From NCBI RefSeq assembly GCF_036244895.1, contig NZ_BQKE01000003.1, forward strand, positions 124,001-188,000: a stretch of 64,000 nucleotides of DNA. The letters are read 5' to 3'. Source of the DNA: Persicobacter diffluens. GTDB lineage: Bacteria > Bacteroidota > Bacteroidia > Cytophagales > Cyclobacteriaceae. Positions within the stretch are counted from its first letter, which is position 1. The number at the start of each line of letters is the position of its first letter. This document shows positions 26,703 through 36,503 of the stretch, piece after piece. Below the pieces are notes generated by a model that did no database searches, had not been told where the DNA came from, and saw nothing but the letters and a program-made list of their open reading frames with translations. A program made the translations under genes and the position numbers.

Positions 26703-28232
26703 ATGCTTCAAAATTTACGCCATAAAACCATTAATGGTTTAAAATGGAGCTATTTAGCCACCCTTGTCAGTGCCCTGATACAGCTTGCTTATACTATTGT
26801 CATAAACCGTCTTCTCACGCCAACAGAATTTGGAATGATTGCAATGGCCAATGTGGTGTTGAGATTTGGAAGTTATTTTTCGCAAATGGGCCTGGGGGCT
26901 GCATTGGTGCAGAAAAAAGAATTAAAACAAACCGACATAAGAGCGACTTTCACCCTTGCCCTGCTATTCTCCATTATCATTTACGTAGGAATTTATGTAC
27001 TTGCTCCCTTTTTAATAAAAATTTTCGATCAACCTAAACCCGAACTCATTCCGATAATCCGGCTGTTGGGGATCACCTTTATCATAAATGGTGTGACCGC
27101 CATTTCACAAAACATCCTCAGAAGAAATATGGCGATAAAAGCCTTGGCCATGACAGAGGTGGTTACTTACTTTTTAGGCTATGTTTGTGTAGGAATTGGT
27201 CTGGCCTGGTACGGCTTTGGTGTTTGGAGTATCGTTTTTGCCGGTATTACGCAAAGCGCTATTAATCTGATTGCCCTATATCGAATGGTAAGGCATAGCA
27301 TAGTTCCCATCATTGGTTTTCAATTTTACAAACCTATATTAAATTATGGGTCCAAATTATCGATGATCAGTTTTTTAGAATTTATCAAAACTAATTTGGA
27401 CACTATGCTCATTGGAAAAACTTTAGGTTTTTATCAATTAGGATTGTACAACCGCGTGATGTTTTCTTTAAGACTTCCCTTAGTGCAAATCAACGCGAGC
27501 CTTACCCGCGTAATTTTCCCCGCCCTAAGTGCCATTCAAAATGACCTGAAAAAGCTTTCTGAAGTCTACCTGAAAAGCACCTTACTACTTTCCTGTATAA
27601 TCTTAACCTTTACAGGTTTTTGCCTCGGTTCGGCTCGTGAAATTATCCAGGTCCTGTTAGGACAACAATATCTGGAGGCCATACACGTATTTCAGGTTTT
27701 AGCATTTGGAGTCGGCTTTCAGTTTATTGGCTCCCTGGCCGGTGTAGTTTGTGATGCCACTGCCTATTTGAAACCTAAAACTGTATTTACCCTCATACAT
27801 TTAATTACAGTAATCATTCTTATTTGGTCACTAAAAACCTGGGGGTTAATTGGAATTGCCTGGGCTATGGCGATCAATAATATTATTAAAACCATTGGCT
27901 TTTCAATCCTAATGAAGCGCCTGCTCAAGATTCCGTTTAGAACGCAGGTGAAAAATTTAATGCCCGCCTTATTCAATTTCACCATTATTGCCTCAGGGGT
28001 TAGTATATCATCTTATCTTTTTAATCAACTTGGCTGGCATTTCCTTTTGATTCTTATCCTCAACATTTGTGTTTTCTTGATTCTAGGCGTTTCGATAATC
28101 CGTCAAAAATATAATGAACCTGTGAGAAATTTCATTTCAGAAAAAATACTTAGCCAGCACTTAATCAATAAAATACAAGGATCTCCAGTGATGAATATTT
28201 TAAATTTTCTCAAATTCAGAGTAGCCAAATAG
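26703..28232 (+). CDS. Wzx-like polysaccharide flippase (MOP superfamily)
   Basis: 509 aa with about 12-14 hydrophobic segments. The start (LRHKTINGLKWSYLATLV, then INRLLTPTEFGMIAMANVVLRF and MGLGAALVQKKEL) is diagnostic for the WzxC/Polysacc_synt_3 lipopolysaccharide biosynthesis family. It would translocate undecaprenyl-PP-linked repeat units across the inner membrane. This gene marks the cluster as Wzx-type, but no Wzy polymerase, Wza or Wzc is recognisable in the window. Confidence 0.88.
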   Translation: MLQNLRHKTINGLKWSYLATLVSALIQLAYTIVINRLLTPTEFGMIAMANVVLRFGSYFSQMGLGAALVQKKELKQTDIRATFTLALLFSIIIYVGIYVLAPFLIKIFDQPKPELIPIIRLLGITFIINGVTAISQNILRRNMAIKALAMTEVVTYFLGYVCVGIGLAWYGFGVWSIVFAGITQSAINLIALYRMVRHSIVPIIGFQFYKPILNYGSKLSMISFLEFIKTNLDTMLIGKTLGFYQLGLYNRVMFSLRLPLVQINASLTRVIFPALSAIQNDLKKLSEVYLKSTLLLSCIILTFTGFCLGSAREIIQVLLGQQYLEAIHVFQVLAFGVGFQFIGSLAGVVCDATAYLKPKTVFTLIHLITVIILIWSLKTWGLIGIAWAMAINNIIKTIGFSILMKRLLKIPFRTQVKNLMPALFNFTIIASGVSISSYLFNQLGWHFLLILILNICVFLILGVSIIRQKYNEPVRNFISEKILSQHLINKIQGSPVMNILNFLKFRVAK

Positions 28233-28262
28233 CGTAATCCCTCTCCCTAAGTAAATTTTTTC

Positions 28263-28297
28263 ACAAAAAAAGCCTGAAAATAAGCATTACTTTCAGG
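28263..28297 (-). terminator. Terminator of the GT2 gene
   Basis: On the minus strand CCTGAAA (28297-28291) pairs with TTTCAGG (28279-28273), and the stem is followed by GC and then a run of seven Ts. It lies about 60 nt past the stop of the minus-strand glycosyltransferase gene. Confidence 0.75.
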
Positions 28298-28357
28298 ACA
28301 ATATACTTCAATGGAATCATAATTAATCCCATAACTCAATAATAATCTCTCCGAAAT

Positions 28358-29194
28358 TCATAGCCAATATCCGAAAATTCTTCTCATATAACCTTCCGCC
28401 ATATACCTCGGCAAATGCTTCCCCGGACAATGACGTAGGGTAAATCTGGTGAAATTCCTTAAATTACCACCTCCCCGAATTCCAAAAAGATGATCCCAAT
28501 AGGCATTAAACGATTTTTTCTTTCTGTTAGCCTGGTCCCCGGATGCTTCAGGATAGGTTAACAAAGGGGCATCATAATTACAATAAATCTTATAACCTGA
28601 GGCAAAAGCTCGGTAGGTAAATTCATAATCGGCCAAATAATGTGGAAGTTTCACCTCATCAAATAAACCTATGGCCTCAAAACAGGAAGAGGGAATAATT
28701 AATCCCCGTCCAGGGAAATGCGTCACTTCATGTAAACCCTTCCTCTCCTGCTGCTCCAACTCCTCTTCCAGTTTGGTGGTGTGATAACCTTTCCAATTTA
28801 TCCGCTCGCCTCCATAGTGAATCATACCACTTTCTTTTTCAATATTAATGGCCCCTACAAGCGCATTAGGAAATTGATCTGAAGCTTCTAACATTTTTTC
28901 AATCCATTCTTTGGGAGGAAGCGTATCATTATTGAGAGTCATTACACGCTCGGCACCCAAAGACAGCGCTTTTTTTATACCCATATTAGTAGCTGCGGTC
29001 CACCACAAATCCCCATTCCCTCTAAGCACTAAAACTTCAGGGAATTGTTTAGCTATCATCTCTCCTGTACCGTCAGTTGATCCATCGTCTACGACAATTA
29101 CTTTAAAATTTTTATTGGTTTGATTTTCTAAAGCTTCCAAACACGCCTTAGTGAAATGTTTTCTATTAAAAACAGGGATAATAATATAGAGCAT
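28358..29194 (-). CDS. Glycosyltransferase family 2 protein
   Basis: 278 aa. GT-A fold with nucleotide-binding VVDDGSTDGTGEM near residue 35, LNNDTLPPKEW as the metal-binding DxD-like site, and LADYEFTYRAFASGY containing the ED-type acidic pair. It resembles rhamnosyl- and related transferases of the GT2 family. Flanked on both sides by plus-strand polysaccharide genes, so it is a single-gene unit with its own terminator. Confidence 0.85.
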   Translation of the reverse strand: MLYIIIPVFNRKHFTKACLEALENQTNKNFKVIVVDDGSTDGTGEMIAKQFPEVLVLRGNGDLWWTAATNMGIKKALSLGAERVMTLNNDTLPPKEWIEKMLEASDQFPNALVGAINIEKESGMIHYGGERINWKGYHTTKLEEELEQQERKGLHEVTHFPGRGLIIPSSCFEAIGLFDEVKLPHYLADYEFTYRAFASGYKIYCNYDAPLLTYPEASGDQANRKKKSFNAYWDHLFGIRGGGNLRNFTRFTLRHCPGKHLPRYMAEGYMRRIFGYWL

Positions 29195-29267
29195 AGATTG
29201 AAATTTAAGGTTAATAATATAACTTCAACATTAGCAAATTGTTATTCCTTAAAAGCATCTGACCAAC

Positions 29268-30410
29268 ATGAAAAAAATCCTTATTCTTCATAATCGATAC
29301 CTCAAGTATGGGGGGGAAGATAGTGTACTGGAAAACGAATCAAAGCTACTTAAAAAAAAGTACATCGTGGACCAGCTTATTTTCGAAAATAAGGACATTA
29401 ATTCAGCTTCATTTATTTGGAAAGGAATCTACAATACGGATAGTAGTCAACTGTTAGAAAATAAAATTTTATCTTTCAAACCTGACGTCATTCATTTACA
29501 CAATTTTTTTTACCAAATGTCACCAGCGGTGTTCATAATAGCCAAAAAACACCAGGTGCCACTGATGATTACTATTCACAATTATAGACTTCTATGCCCT
29601 TCTGCCCTACTTACTAAAGCATCCAGCCCCTGCCAGCTATGCATAACACAAGCCATTCCACTCTCAGGAATTAAACATGCCTGCTTTAAAAACTCAAGAT
29701 TAAAAACCGCTCATTTAAGCTTAATTCTTGGCCTTCACCATTTAAATCAAACATTTATAAAAGGCATTTCTAAATTTATTTTCCTAACGCCATTTGCAAA
29801 AAGAATATTTCAAAGTAGCCATATGAATATTGCGGATGATCAATCAATAGTAAAACCAAATTTCATTGAAGATTTTGGATATTCTGAATATAGTAAAAGA
29901 AAAAATTACTTCTTATTTATTGGAAGATTATCTAAAGAAAAAGGCATACCAACTTTATTAAAATCATTAGAATCCTCCAACCAAAAAGTAGAAATAATTG
30001 GAGATGGCCCATTAAAGGAAAAGGTAATTGAGGCTAGTAAAAAGTATCCCCATCTAAAATTTCATGGATTTCAAAATAAAGATTTTGTGAGTGAAAAACT
30101 CAAAAAATGCAAAGCTTTGATTTTCCCTTCTGAATGGTATGAGGGCCTGCCGATGACAATATTGGAGGCATTTTCTACCGGCACTCCCGTTATTTGCGGA
30201 AATATTGATAATGTAAAAGACATTGTTAGTGATGGTATAAACGGCCTCCACTTTCAATGGGGAAACAGTGATGATTTAAGCCAAACATTAAACCAAGCGG
30301 AACTAAACGAAGAATATTACCTCAACGCACGTAAAACCTATTTATCCAAATATACTCCGGAGGCTAATCTGCAACAATTTGAATCAATAATCAATGAGCT
30401 TACCTGTTAA
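29268..30410 (+). CDS. Glycosyltransferase family 4 protein, A/T-rich
   Basis: 380 aa. YGGEDSVLENES at the N-terminus and HLHNFFYQMSPAV, then FIGRLSKEKGIPTLLKSL and FPSEWYEGLPMTILEAFSTGTPVI in the C-terminal domain, identify a GT-B, GT4 enzyme. Base composition is visibly more A/T-rich than neighbouring genes, a common sign of recent transfer in surface-glycan clusters. Its 3' end overlaps the convergent next gene by 11 nt. Confidence 0.85.
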   Translation: MKKILILHNRYLKYGGEDSVLENESKLLKKKYIVDQLIFENKDINSASFIWKGIYNTDSSQLLENKILSFKPDVIHLHNFFYQMSPAVFIIAKKHQVPLMITIHNYRLLCPSALLTKASSPCQLCITQAIPLSGIKHACFKNSRLKTAHLSLILGLHHLNQTFIKGISKFIFLTPFAKRIFQSSHMNIADDQSIVKPNFIEDFGYSEYSKRKNYFLFIGRLSKEKGIPTLLKSLESSNQKVEIIGDGPLKEKVIEASKKYPHLKFHGFQNKDFVSEKLKKCKALIFPSEWYEGLPMTILEAFSTGTPVICGNIDNVKDIVSDGINGLHFQWGNSDDLSQTLNQAELNEEYYLNARKTYLSKYTPEANLQQFESIINELTC

Positions 30411-31533
30411 TGGCTAGGCTTATCCCCAATGCAAAGTTTTCAATCATATTTTCAATTGTAAACTGCGTACTGGCTGCTCTGCATCCTGCTTTCAATTGAT
30501 TCAGTAATGAAGCGTCCTGTAGAACTTGAATGACCTCATTACTATAATCCTCCGTTTGCGCTGAACCGACCCAACCATTTATTCCGTGTTTTAAATATGA
30601 AAACTCTGGACTATGAAACTCATAAGGCTGCGTAATCATCGGACATTCTGCGGCAAAACTATCCAAAACGGCTAAACCAACAAGCCCGGGATTCAAAAAA
30701 ACATCTGCCATTTTAAAGAATGCTGCTTTTTTTTTCCCAAAAGCTGCACCGAGGTAGTGAATAAAATCATGTTTTTCCGCCGCCTCCTTCCATATATAAG
30801 CCTCATCCCCGGCACCAATGACCATCATCTCAAAATCTGAAATACTTGATCGAATTTTAATAACGGCCTCTAAAAGCATTTTCGGTTTCTTTTCCGCATA
30901 AATGCCCCCACAATAAATCGCCTTTAAACCCTTCCCAATTCCATATTGCTTTTGTAAGGCCTCTAGATAGTCACTATCTAGCCCTTGTAAATCTGTAATA
31001 AATTGCTTCGTATCGATCGCATTATCCACCACCGTGATTTTTTCTGAACTTAAACCCTCTTGTAGCAAAAAGTTTTTAACACCCTCTGTATAGGCAAACC
31101 ACCAATCTACCTGTTGCAGCAATTGTTGCTTAAAAAATTTACTAAATTTCCCAACACCACGGTTTTTGCTCAGGCCATGCCCCCAATAAGCTAATTGGTA
31201 ATTATTCAAAACTCGATTGCCCATTAACCAATAATTAAATAGCAAACGATTCGCTTGTTCAACAATGATCAAATCGAAGGATTTCACCAATTGCTTAAGT
31301 GGTTGCCAATAAAACTCCTTTCCTAAAAAATGAAAAACGCTATTATCATAGGGAATTGCCCAAGCCAAATCGGATTGATCTTTTTTTGCCTGATCAAATT
31401 GACTTCCTTTCCCGTAGGCCAACTGTAACTCAATATTTTGATCTTTCAATTGCGTCCGTAAACCTTCAAAGAATGGAATTCTGTAATGAGGCAAAGACTT
31501 TTGAATGATTAGTACTCTTTTTCGCTGGTCCAT
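30400..31533 (-). CDS. Glycosyltransferase (GT-B, GT4-like)
   Basis: 377 aa. IIQKSLPHYRIPFFEGL at the N-terminus and YWGHGLSKN, then IYCGGIYAEKKPKMLLEAV and FLNPGLVGLAVLDSFAAECPMITQPY. This matches glycosyltransferases of the GT4/GT1-like group acting on lipid-linked glycans. Last gene of a tightly packed minus-strand operon starting at 39629; its ATG overlaps the end of the GT61-like gene by 25 nt. Confidence 0.8.
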   Translation of the reverse strand: MDQRKRVLIIQKSLPHYRIPFFEGLRTQLKDQNIELQLAYGKGSQFDQAKKDQSDLAWAIPYDNSVFHFLGKEFYWQPLKQLVKSFDLIIVEQANRLLFNYWLMGNRVLNNYQLAYWGHGLSKNRGVGKFSKFFKQQLLQQVDWWFAYTEGVKNFLLQEGLSSEKITVVDNAIDTKQFITDLQGLDSDYLEALQKQYGIGKGLKAIYCGGIYAEKKPKMLLEAVIKIRSSISDFEMMVIGAGDEAYIWKEAAEKHDFIHYLGAAFGKKKAAFFKMADVFLNPGLVGLAVLDSFAAECPMITQPYEFHSPEFSYLKHGINGWVGSAQTEDYSNEVIQVLQDASLLNQLKAGCRAASTQFTIENMIENFALGISLAINR

Positions 31534-32744
31534 TTTTCTACAATCGCTTTTACCTCTCCTATATCCACCTTTATGTCCTCCAGCTGAGCAGCCTTCATAT
31601 TTTCAGATTTATGAGCCGATTCACATATAAGGTAATCATAATCCATCTCCTGAAAGACCGCAATATTATAGTATAAGGAATGGACAAAACCTCTCGGAAA
31701 TAGCTCTAAAAATTTTGCCCCAATTTTCCCTGTCAACATTCCGATTAAACCCGCCCCGGACATTGCAACAATTTCATCAGCCTGATGAATTAAATTAAAC
31801 TTATCAATTAAAGTCAATTTACTCATTTCATAAGTTACAAAACCCTTTGACTCCAAAAAGGAAATTAATTCCTCTTCATTACTGATACCCCGAAGTTTTG
31901 AATCTCTCCTGCTGATATAAACCCTAGCCGGGAATTGCTTCTCCTCATCGAATTTGGGTATAAAAGCTTCTTTGTAAAAGTGAATTAACCAATGCGGAAC
32001 CAAATAACTTCTTACACCTCGTGGGTGAGTGGACGAAATTAACCTCTCCGCCTGAAAATGCTGAATCTCATTGGCACTAATAATTTTTTCCCCTGGAATG
32101 CCCAGCAATGCAAAACTTTCCCGATGATAAGAATAATCAAAATTCGGCACTAGGAAATAATCAACCTCCTCCAGTAAACCAGCCTTTTTTAATAAATGAA
32201 TCCGGGCAAATGCATCCAAAAACCAATGCCCGATATTTGCGACCGTTCCTCCCCCACCAAGCATATTGAAAACGGTACCGTTTATGAATGTAGGTGCCGG
32301 AAAATATTTTCTTTTAAATACTATATTATCCTCTCCAAAAGCCGGCCGATCCATATGATATTGAAGGGAAACATCGGCCAAAAGATAATTTTCCTCTGAA
32401 ATCACCGCCACCATGGACATATTGTTTGTCATCACACGTCCCATCGGAATAATGGCCACTTTATAATCAGTAGTACAGCTTAGTTCCAATTGTTCCTCCC
32501 CAACATCCTTTGCCTTATCATATTTAGTAAATTCGGAAAATTGGGCATAAAATTCTCTGCTCAACCTCAATTTTGTCTCAAGGTCCGGGTATACCTCCTT
32601 CACCTCAAGATCACTTTCAGGAAAAGCATCAAAATAGGACTGAAAATCATTAAAGTAGCCTCTGGGCTTGAAACTCGTATTCCTTGGAATATTATTATAA
32701 GCAAATTCACTTAATTTGCTCTTCACTTTCTTTATTATCGCCAT
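31509..32744 (-). CDS. Glycosyltransferase family 61 (DUF563-like) protein
   Basis: 411 aa. Signature segments NIGHWFLDAFARIHLLKKAGL, then ARVYISRRDSKLRGISNEEEL and EIVAMSGAGLIGMLTG match the GT61/DUF563 family (bacterial relatives of eukaryotic O-GlcNAc and xylosyl transferases). Predicted cytoplasmic GT-B enzyme. Donor and acceptor unknown. Its start lies 38 nt inside the preceding GT14 gene, so it is translationally coupled. Confidence 0.8.
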   Translation of the reverse strand: MAIIKKVKSKLSEFAYNNIPRNTSFKPRGYFNDFQSYFDAFPESDLEVKEVYPDLETKLRLSREFYAQFSEFTKYDKAKDVGEEQLELSCTTDYKVAIIPMGRVMTNNMSMVAVISEENYLLADVSLQYHMDRPAFGEDNIVFKRKYFPAPTFINGTVFNMLGGGGTVANIGHWFLDAFARIHLLKKAGLLEEVDYFLVPNFDYSYHRESFALLGIPGEKIISANEIQHFQAERLISSTHPRGVRSYLVPHWLIHFYKEAFIPKFDEEKQFPARVYISRRDSKLRGISNEEELISFLESKGFVTYEMSKLTLIDKFNLIHQADEIVAMSGAGLIGMLTGKIGAKFLELFPRGFVHSLYYNIAVFQEMDYDYLICESAHKSENMKAAQLEDIKVDIGEVKAIVEKWTSEKEY

Positions 32745-33702
32745 GCTTTATACCTTTTGATTGAAATTGATCTAACAAATCAAAAATCCTTTTATTGATG
32801 GATAAGTCAAACTTTCTAGCAAAATGCGCTTTAGCACTAGATAGTTTAGAAAAATCTTTATCTGATAATAAATCAGGATGTCGTACATATACTCCTTCCT
32901 GAAAAAATATCGCTCTCAAATTGTCCTGCGTGATATCCTCTGAAAAAGGACTATTCAAAATAATCGTTTGGAAAAACATTTCATCTGGCACCTCGCTGTT
33001 TTTAAAATAATCCTTTAAATCTGATCGTAAGCGCGCCACATCCAAACAATAATCAACACATGCTTTACTAATCGTGAACCATTGAGACCCCACAGCAGGA
33101 AGAATGCCATTCATAAATTTCCTTTTGGGCATTAGTTTACCCAAAAAACTTTTCCCCAAATTCAACCCCCTGTCCTTTAATGATACTGGTCTCGGATTTT
33201 TTAAACCTGGGAAGAAAAAGTAACGGTTAAACAGTTTAATTTTATATTGATTGAACCTATGATTTTGTCTGTCCACACTTTCTTGCCACTTTTGCTTAAT
33301 AACATTAAAGTAACGGGACTGACTAATCAAACTACTTTGCATCCAATAGTTGATATATTGTTTCTTAGCCCTAGGATCCAGATCGGCCTTCATGTCTGAT
33401 AGGGAAATTAAGGGATAATCCTGCCCACTGAGGAGATAGCAATACTGATAATCAAACTGCTTGCCCATTTCCATCGCCGCTAAAGTGGCATCCACCAACG
33501 AAAAGCCACCCCACTCCCCACGAAAACGCTTAGAAAAATGCACTTTTCCTTCCAATGATTGTTGGAGAAAATTAAAATTTTCCTCACGCTCATTCAGACA
33601 AACATGTACCACAATATAGACCCCGTCTCCACTCAACCGATTTACTAACCGAATCAACTGATCAGGGTTTTTATGGTACAATATGATAAACAAAAGATTC
33701 AA
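32707..33702 (-). CDS. GT14 core-2/I-branching-type glycosyltransferase, copy 2
   Basis: 331 aa. IILYHKNPDQLIRLVNRL at the N-terminus, YCYLLSGQDYPLISLSDM, VGSQWFTISKACVDY and VPDEMFFQTIILNSPF are hallmarks of PF02485 (Branch) beta-1,6-GlcNAc-type transferases. It begins one base after the stop codon of a paralogous gene, so the pair arose by tandem duplication and divergence. Used here presumably for branching of the glycan or a linkage to GlcNAc/GalNAc. Confidence 0.82.
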   Translation of the reverse strand: MNLLFIILYHKNPDQLIRLVNRLSGDGVYIVVHVCLNEREENFNFLQQSLEGKVHFSKRFRGEWGGFSLVDATLAAMEMGKQFDYQYCYLLSGQDYPLISLSDMKADLDPRAKKQYINYWMQSSLISQSRYFNVIKQKWQESVDRQNHRFNQYKIKLFNRYFFFPGLKNPRPVSLKDRGLNLGKSFLGKLMPKRKFMNGILPAVGSQWFTISKACVDYCLDVARLRSDLKDYFKNSEVPDEMFFQTIILNSPFSEDITQDNLRAIFFQEGVYVRHPDLLSDKDFSKLSSAKAHFARKFDLSINKRIFDLLDQFQSKGIKHGDNKESEEQIK

Positions 33703-34692
33703 TTATTTTTGTTCTATTGGGCGCGTTAATGAATTTAATATCTGATCATCGATTAAATCCAAAATTTTTGAATCTATATTTTGATCAAACTTTCTGGCAT
33801 AGAGCTGAGCGGAAGACTTTATTACTGGGAGATCAGAAGCCTCAATAATCTTAGGGTGCCAATTGACCTCAGGCCAGAGAATCAATCGTAAATTATTATT
33901 TACGATAGCCGACCTAAAATCTGAATTCATTAAGACGGTTTGAAAGTAGATTTCAGAACTACAGGATACCGTACGCATAAAGGAATTGATAGGATGTTTT
34001 GGGTTTTGATAAACTCCCACAACAAATTCTACCGCCTCTTTACTGATCGTATACCAATCCGATCCACCGTAAGGATGCAGACCAGGCAAAAAATTCCTCT
34101 TTTTTATCAATAGAGAGAGTAATTTCTTTACACAGTTAGCAGAATGAGCGGCAAAGCCCTTGGCATTAGGATTATGTTTCCCAGGAATTTCAACACGGAA
34201 CTTTTTCCCATAATGAAAAGTATAATGCTCCCATTTTTCAGCTTCACGATTCACCCGCTCCCGCTGAAGAATAGTATTATAATAAGGCTCTCCCCGGTCA
34301 ATCAAAGGCTGCATATCCCAGTAATTAATAAATTCACTTCCCCTATTTTCTGCTAGAAAGTGAGCAATTGCCTCATTGGATTTTATGGGATAATCCTGCG
34401 CACTGATTACAGAACAATAATCAAACTTCAATTGCTCCTCCAAAGCTTTCTGCATTCCATTACACATGGCCTCTACTGTCCTAAAGGTACACCATGTCCC
34501 TCTGACTCTTTTACAAAAAAATACATTGGAAAAGGAAGAAAAGTACTCCGTTATTTCAGAAAACTCATCATCAGAAACATTTTTACAAACATGGATCACA
34601 ATAGCATTGCCTGAGCTTTGAAGCCTTTCCACCAAACGGTATAATTGCTTGGCCTCTTTATGGAATAAAATGACGTATAGCAATCGTATCAT
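33703..34692 (-). CDS. GT14 core-2/I-branching-type glycosyltransferase, copy 1
   Basis: 329 aa, same family as the next gene: LYVILFHKEAKQLYRLVERL, YCSVISAQDYPIKSNEAI, GGSDWYTISKEAVEF and SEIYFQTVLMNSDF. The shared blocks show common origin, yet the copies are clearly diverged in sequence, so they probably make different linkages. The start overlaps the end of the SAF oxidoreductase gene by 4 nt. Confidence 0.82.
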   Translation of the reverse strand: MIRLLYVILFHKEAKQLYRLVERLQSSGNAIVIHVCKNVSDDEFSEITEYFSSFSNVFFCKRVRGTWCTFRTVEAMCNGMQKALEEQLKFDYCSVISAQDYPIKSNEAIAHFLAENRGSEFINYWDMQPLIDRGEPYYNTILQRERVNREAEKWEHYTFHYGKKFRVEIPGKHNPNAKGFAAHSANCVKKLLSLLIKKRNFLPGLHPYGGSDWYTISKEAVEFVVGVYQNPKHPINSFMRTVSCSSEIYFQTVLMNSDFRSAIVNNNLRLILWPEVNWHPKIIEASDLPVIKSSAQLYARKFDQNIDSKILDLIDDQILNSLTRPIEQK

Positions 34693-35969
34693 CCGCCTAC
34701 AATATTTAATGAAAACTGAAGTTCGTAGGTATTGAACAGGTCCTCATCCAAAACCTCAACATCACTGATCAATATAGGTTGATCCTGACTGATATCCCGA
34801 ATGAGCCTACATCCCTGAGCCAAGCCCATGGGTAATAACTTCCCTAAGCGCGCAAGCTCTGAATTTTCGCAAACCCCATAGGTATGATAGCCTCCTATCC
34901 CATCCAAAACCGTCCCTTCAAAAAGCGCTGTTTTAGCCATCGTAATGACCTCCACCGAAATGCCTGATTTGGGCTCAATAATAATATCTTCAAAATCTAC
35001 TATCCTACAAATAGATATAGGAACTTCAAAAATACATAGATGATATGGCGTATAAAAAGAGTAAATTGGGCCATGCCCTAATTTATAATAATTTAAATGG
35101 TGCTTAACCAAAGGATCCTCTGAATAAGCATAAACAAAAACACCGGGAGCTGGCTGTGCTCCTACAAAATAATCGACAATACCATCTCCTTTTCTTAATT
35201 CATTAAAGTCATAAAAATCAACCGCCTTATCAATGTGACCATGAAATGAAAAGCCATTCATCCCTCTTTTATTTACTCGCATCCCGGTAGCATTTGCCAC
35301 AGTCGCCTGCTCAAAAGAGATTTTAGTCCCATCGGCAAAACTAGTGGCCATTTCGGGACTCAAGCCATAGGTCGCAGCATATTGTTGCTGTGTCGCCGGG
35401 TTTCGATATCGATCCTGTAAACCTTTAATATTTCCACATACTAATGGCTTTAGCCCTATATTTTTTACATAACGATAAAGATTCATGATCACTCCTGGTT
35501 GATCTCCATCACTTCCGGAGTAGATTACCCCCTTTGATTTAGCTAGTTTTTTTAAATAAGGTCCAAAGGTGGCATCAAGTTCAGCATTAAAAGAAAGAAC
35601 ATGCTTTCCATATTCAAAAGCACTTTTACAAAGCTGTAAGCCAAAACTTATGGAGCCGGTAGCCTCTACAACAATATCATTAGGCGTTTCTAAAAACACC
35701 TCTAAGTTCCCGGTTAACCGGATATGTCCCTCCCGAAATCTTTGCCGATCATCATCAAGGATATTATTGAGACTGGCTCCAATTTTGGATAAAATATTGA
35801 GCCCTTTTTCCGGATGTCTATTATAAATTGCATTCACCTCCATTCCGGAAGTATGCAACATAATTTGGTTAATTATTCCAGCGCCCATCGCCCCGACCCC
35901 AACAATCCCTACCCTGATAGGATTGCCTTCTTTCTGCCTTTTTTGTAATGCTTTGTCGATTAATATCAT
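34689..35969 (-). CDS. NAD(P)-dependent oxidoreductase with C-terminal SAF domain (homoserine-dehydrogenase-like)
   Basis: 426 aa. Rossmann motif VGIVGVGAMGAGI near residue 20, then a homoserine-dehydrogenase/DapB-like region (VVEATGSISFGLQLCKSAF, SGSDGDQPGV) and a C-terminal SAF-like domain (GKLLPMGLAQGCRLIRDI). Proteins of this type recur in surface-glycan loci beside CDP-glucose 4,6-dehydratase and RmlC-like epimerases, so a role in modifying a CDP-4-keto sugar is likely. The reaction is not established. Sits between the epimerase and GT14 genes in the operon. Confidence 0.75.
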   Translation of the reverse strand: MILIDKALQKRQKEGNPIRVGIVGVGAMGAGIINQIMLHTSGMEVNAIYNRHPEKGLNILSKIGASLNNILDDDRQRFREGHIRLTGNLEVFLETPNDIVVEATGSISFGLQLCKSAFEYGKHVLSFNAELDATFGPYLKKLAKSKGVIYSGSDGDQPGVIMNLYRYVKNIGLKPLVCGNIKGLQDRYRNPATQQQYAATYGLSPEMATSFADGTKISFEQATVANATGMRVNKRGMNGFSFHGHIDKAVDFYDFNELRKGDGIVDYFVGAQPAPGVFVYAYSEDPLVKHHLNYYKLGHGPIYSFYTPYHLCIFEVPISICRIVDFEDIIIEPKSGISVEVITMAKTALFEGTVLDGIGGYHTYGVCENSELARLGKLLPMGLAQGCRLIRDISQDQPILISDVEVLDEDLFNTYELQFSLNIVGG

Positions 35970-35978
35970 GATAAAAAA

Positions 35979-36503
35979 TTAAAATGGGCTATCAAAATTA
36001 ATAAGTTCGGGGAACCCTAAATCTCTTTCCGAAACTAAGGATGGATTTATTTCTCCCCAATCAAAATCTATACTCCGGAAATCAATACCTCCCTCATGAT
36101 CAGGCGCATACACAGTGGAACAATGATACAACACCTTATTATGCTCGCTTAATCCTTTAAAACCATGTGCGAAACCGACAGGAATATATAGGCTTCTTCC
36201 ATTTTCTTCATTAAGTTCATAAGCATATACTTTCCCGAAAGCCTCTGAGGACATTCGTAAATCTACAATCACATCCAAAATTGCTCCGCTAACACAAGTC
36301 ACTATTTTGGGTTGAGCAAAAGGAGGCGCCTGAAAATGCATTCCCCTTATCACTCCCTTATCACTATCGGAATAGAAAATTTCTTTTATCACAAATTCCG
36401 GAAGCGTACCTGTGGTAAATATTTTCACAAATTTCCCTCTGGCATCCTGTATATTTACTTTGGGTTCAATAAGTTGATGTTCGGCTATCAAAAGGTTATC
36501 CAT
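35979..36503 (-). CDS. RmlC-like sugar 3,5-epimerase (cupin), second copy
   Basis: 174 aa from ATG 36503, where ATGGATAA overlaps the stop of the upstream epimerase gene by 8 nt; the open frame extends further upstream but only inside that gene. Cupin core with His56 (IRGMHFQ), Lys66 (QPKIVTC), Asp81 (VDLR), IPVGFAHGF and Tyr132 (STVYAPDHEGG). These match the RmlC active-site set. Substrate is more likely the CDP-linked keto sugar from the adjacent dehydratase than dTDP-4-keto-rhamnose, since rmlA/rmlB are absent here. Confidence 0.78.
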   Translation of the reverse strand: MDNLLIAEHQLIEPKVNIQDARGKFVKIFTTGTLPEFVIKEIFYSDSDKGVIRGMHFQAPPFAQPKIVTCVSGAILDVIVDLRMSSEAFGKVYAYELNEENGRSLYIPVGFAHGFKGLSEHNKVLYHCSTVYAPDHEGGIDFRSIDFDWGEINPSLVSERDLGFPELINFDSPF

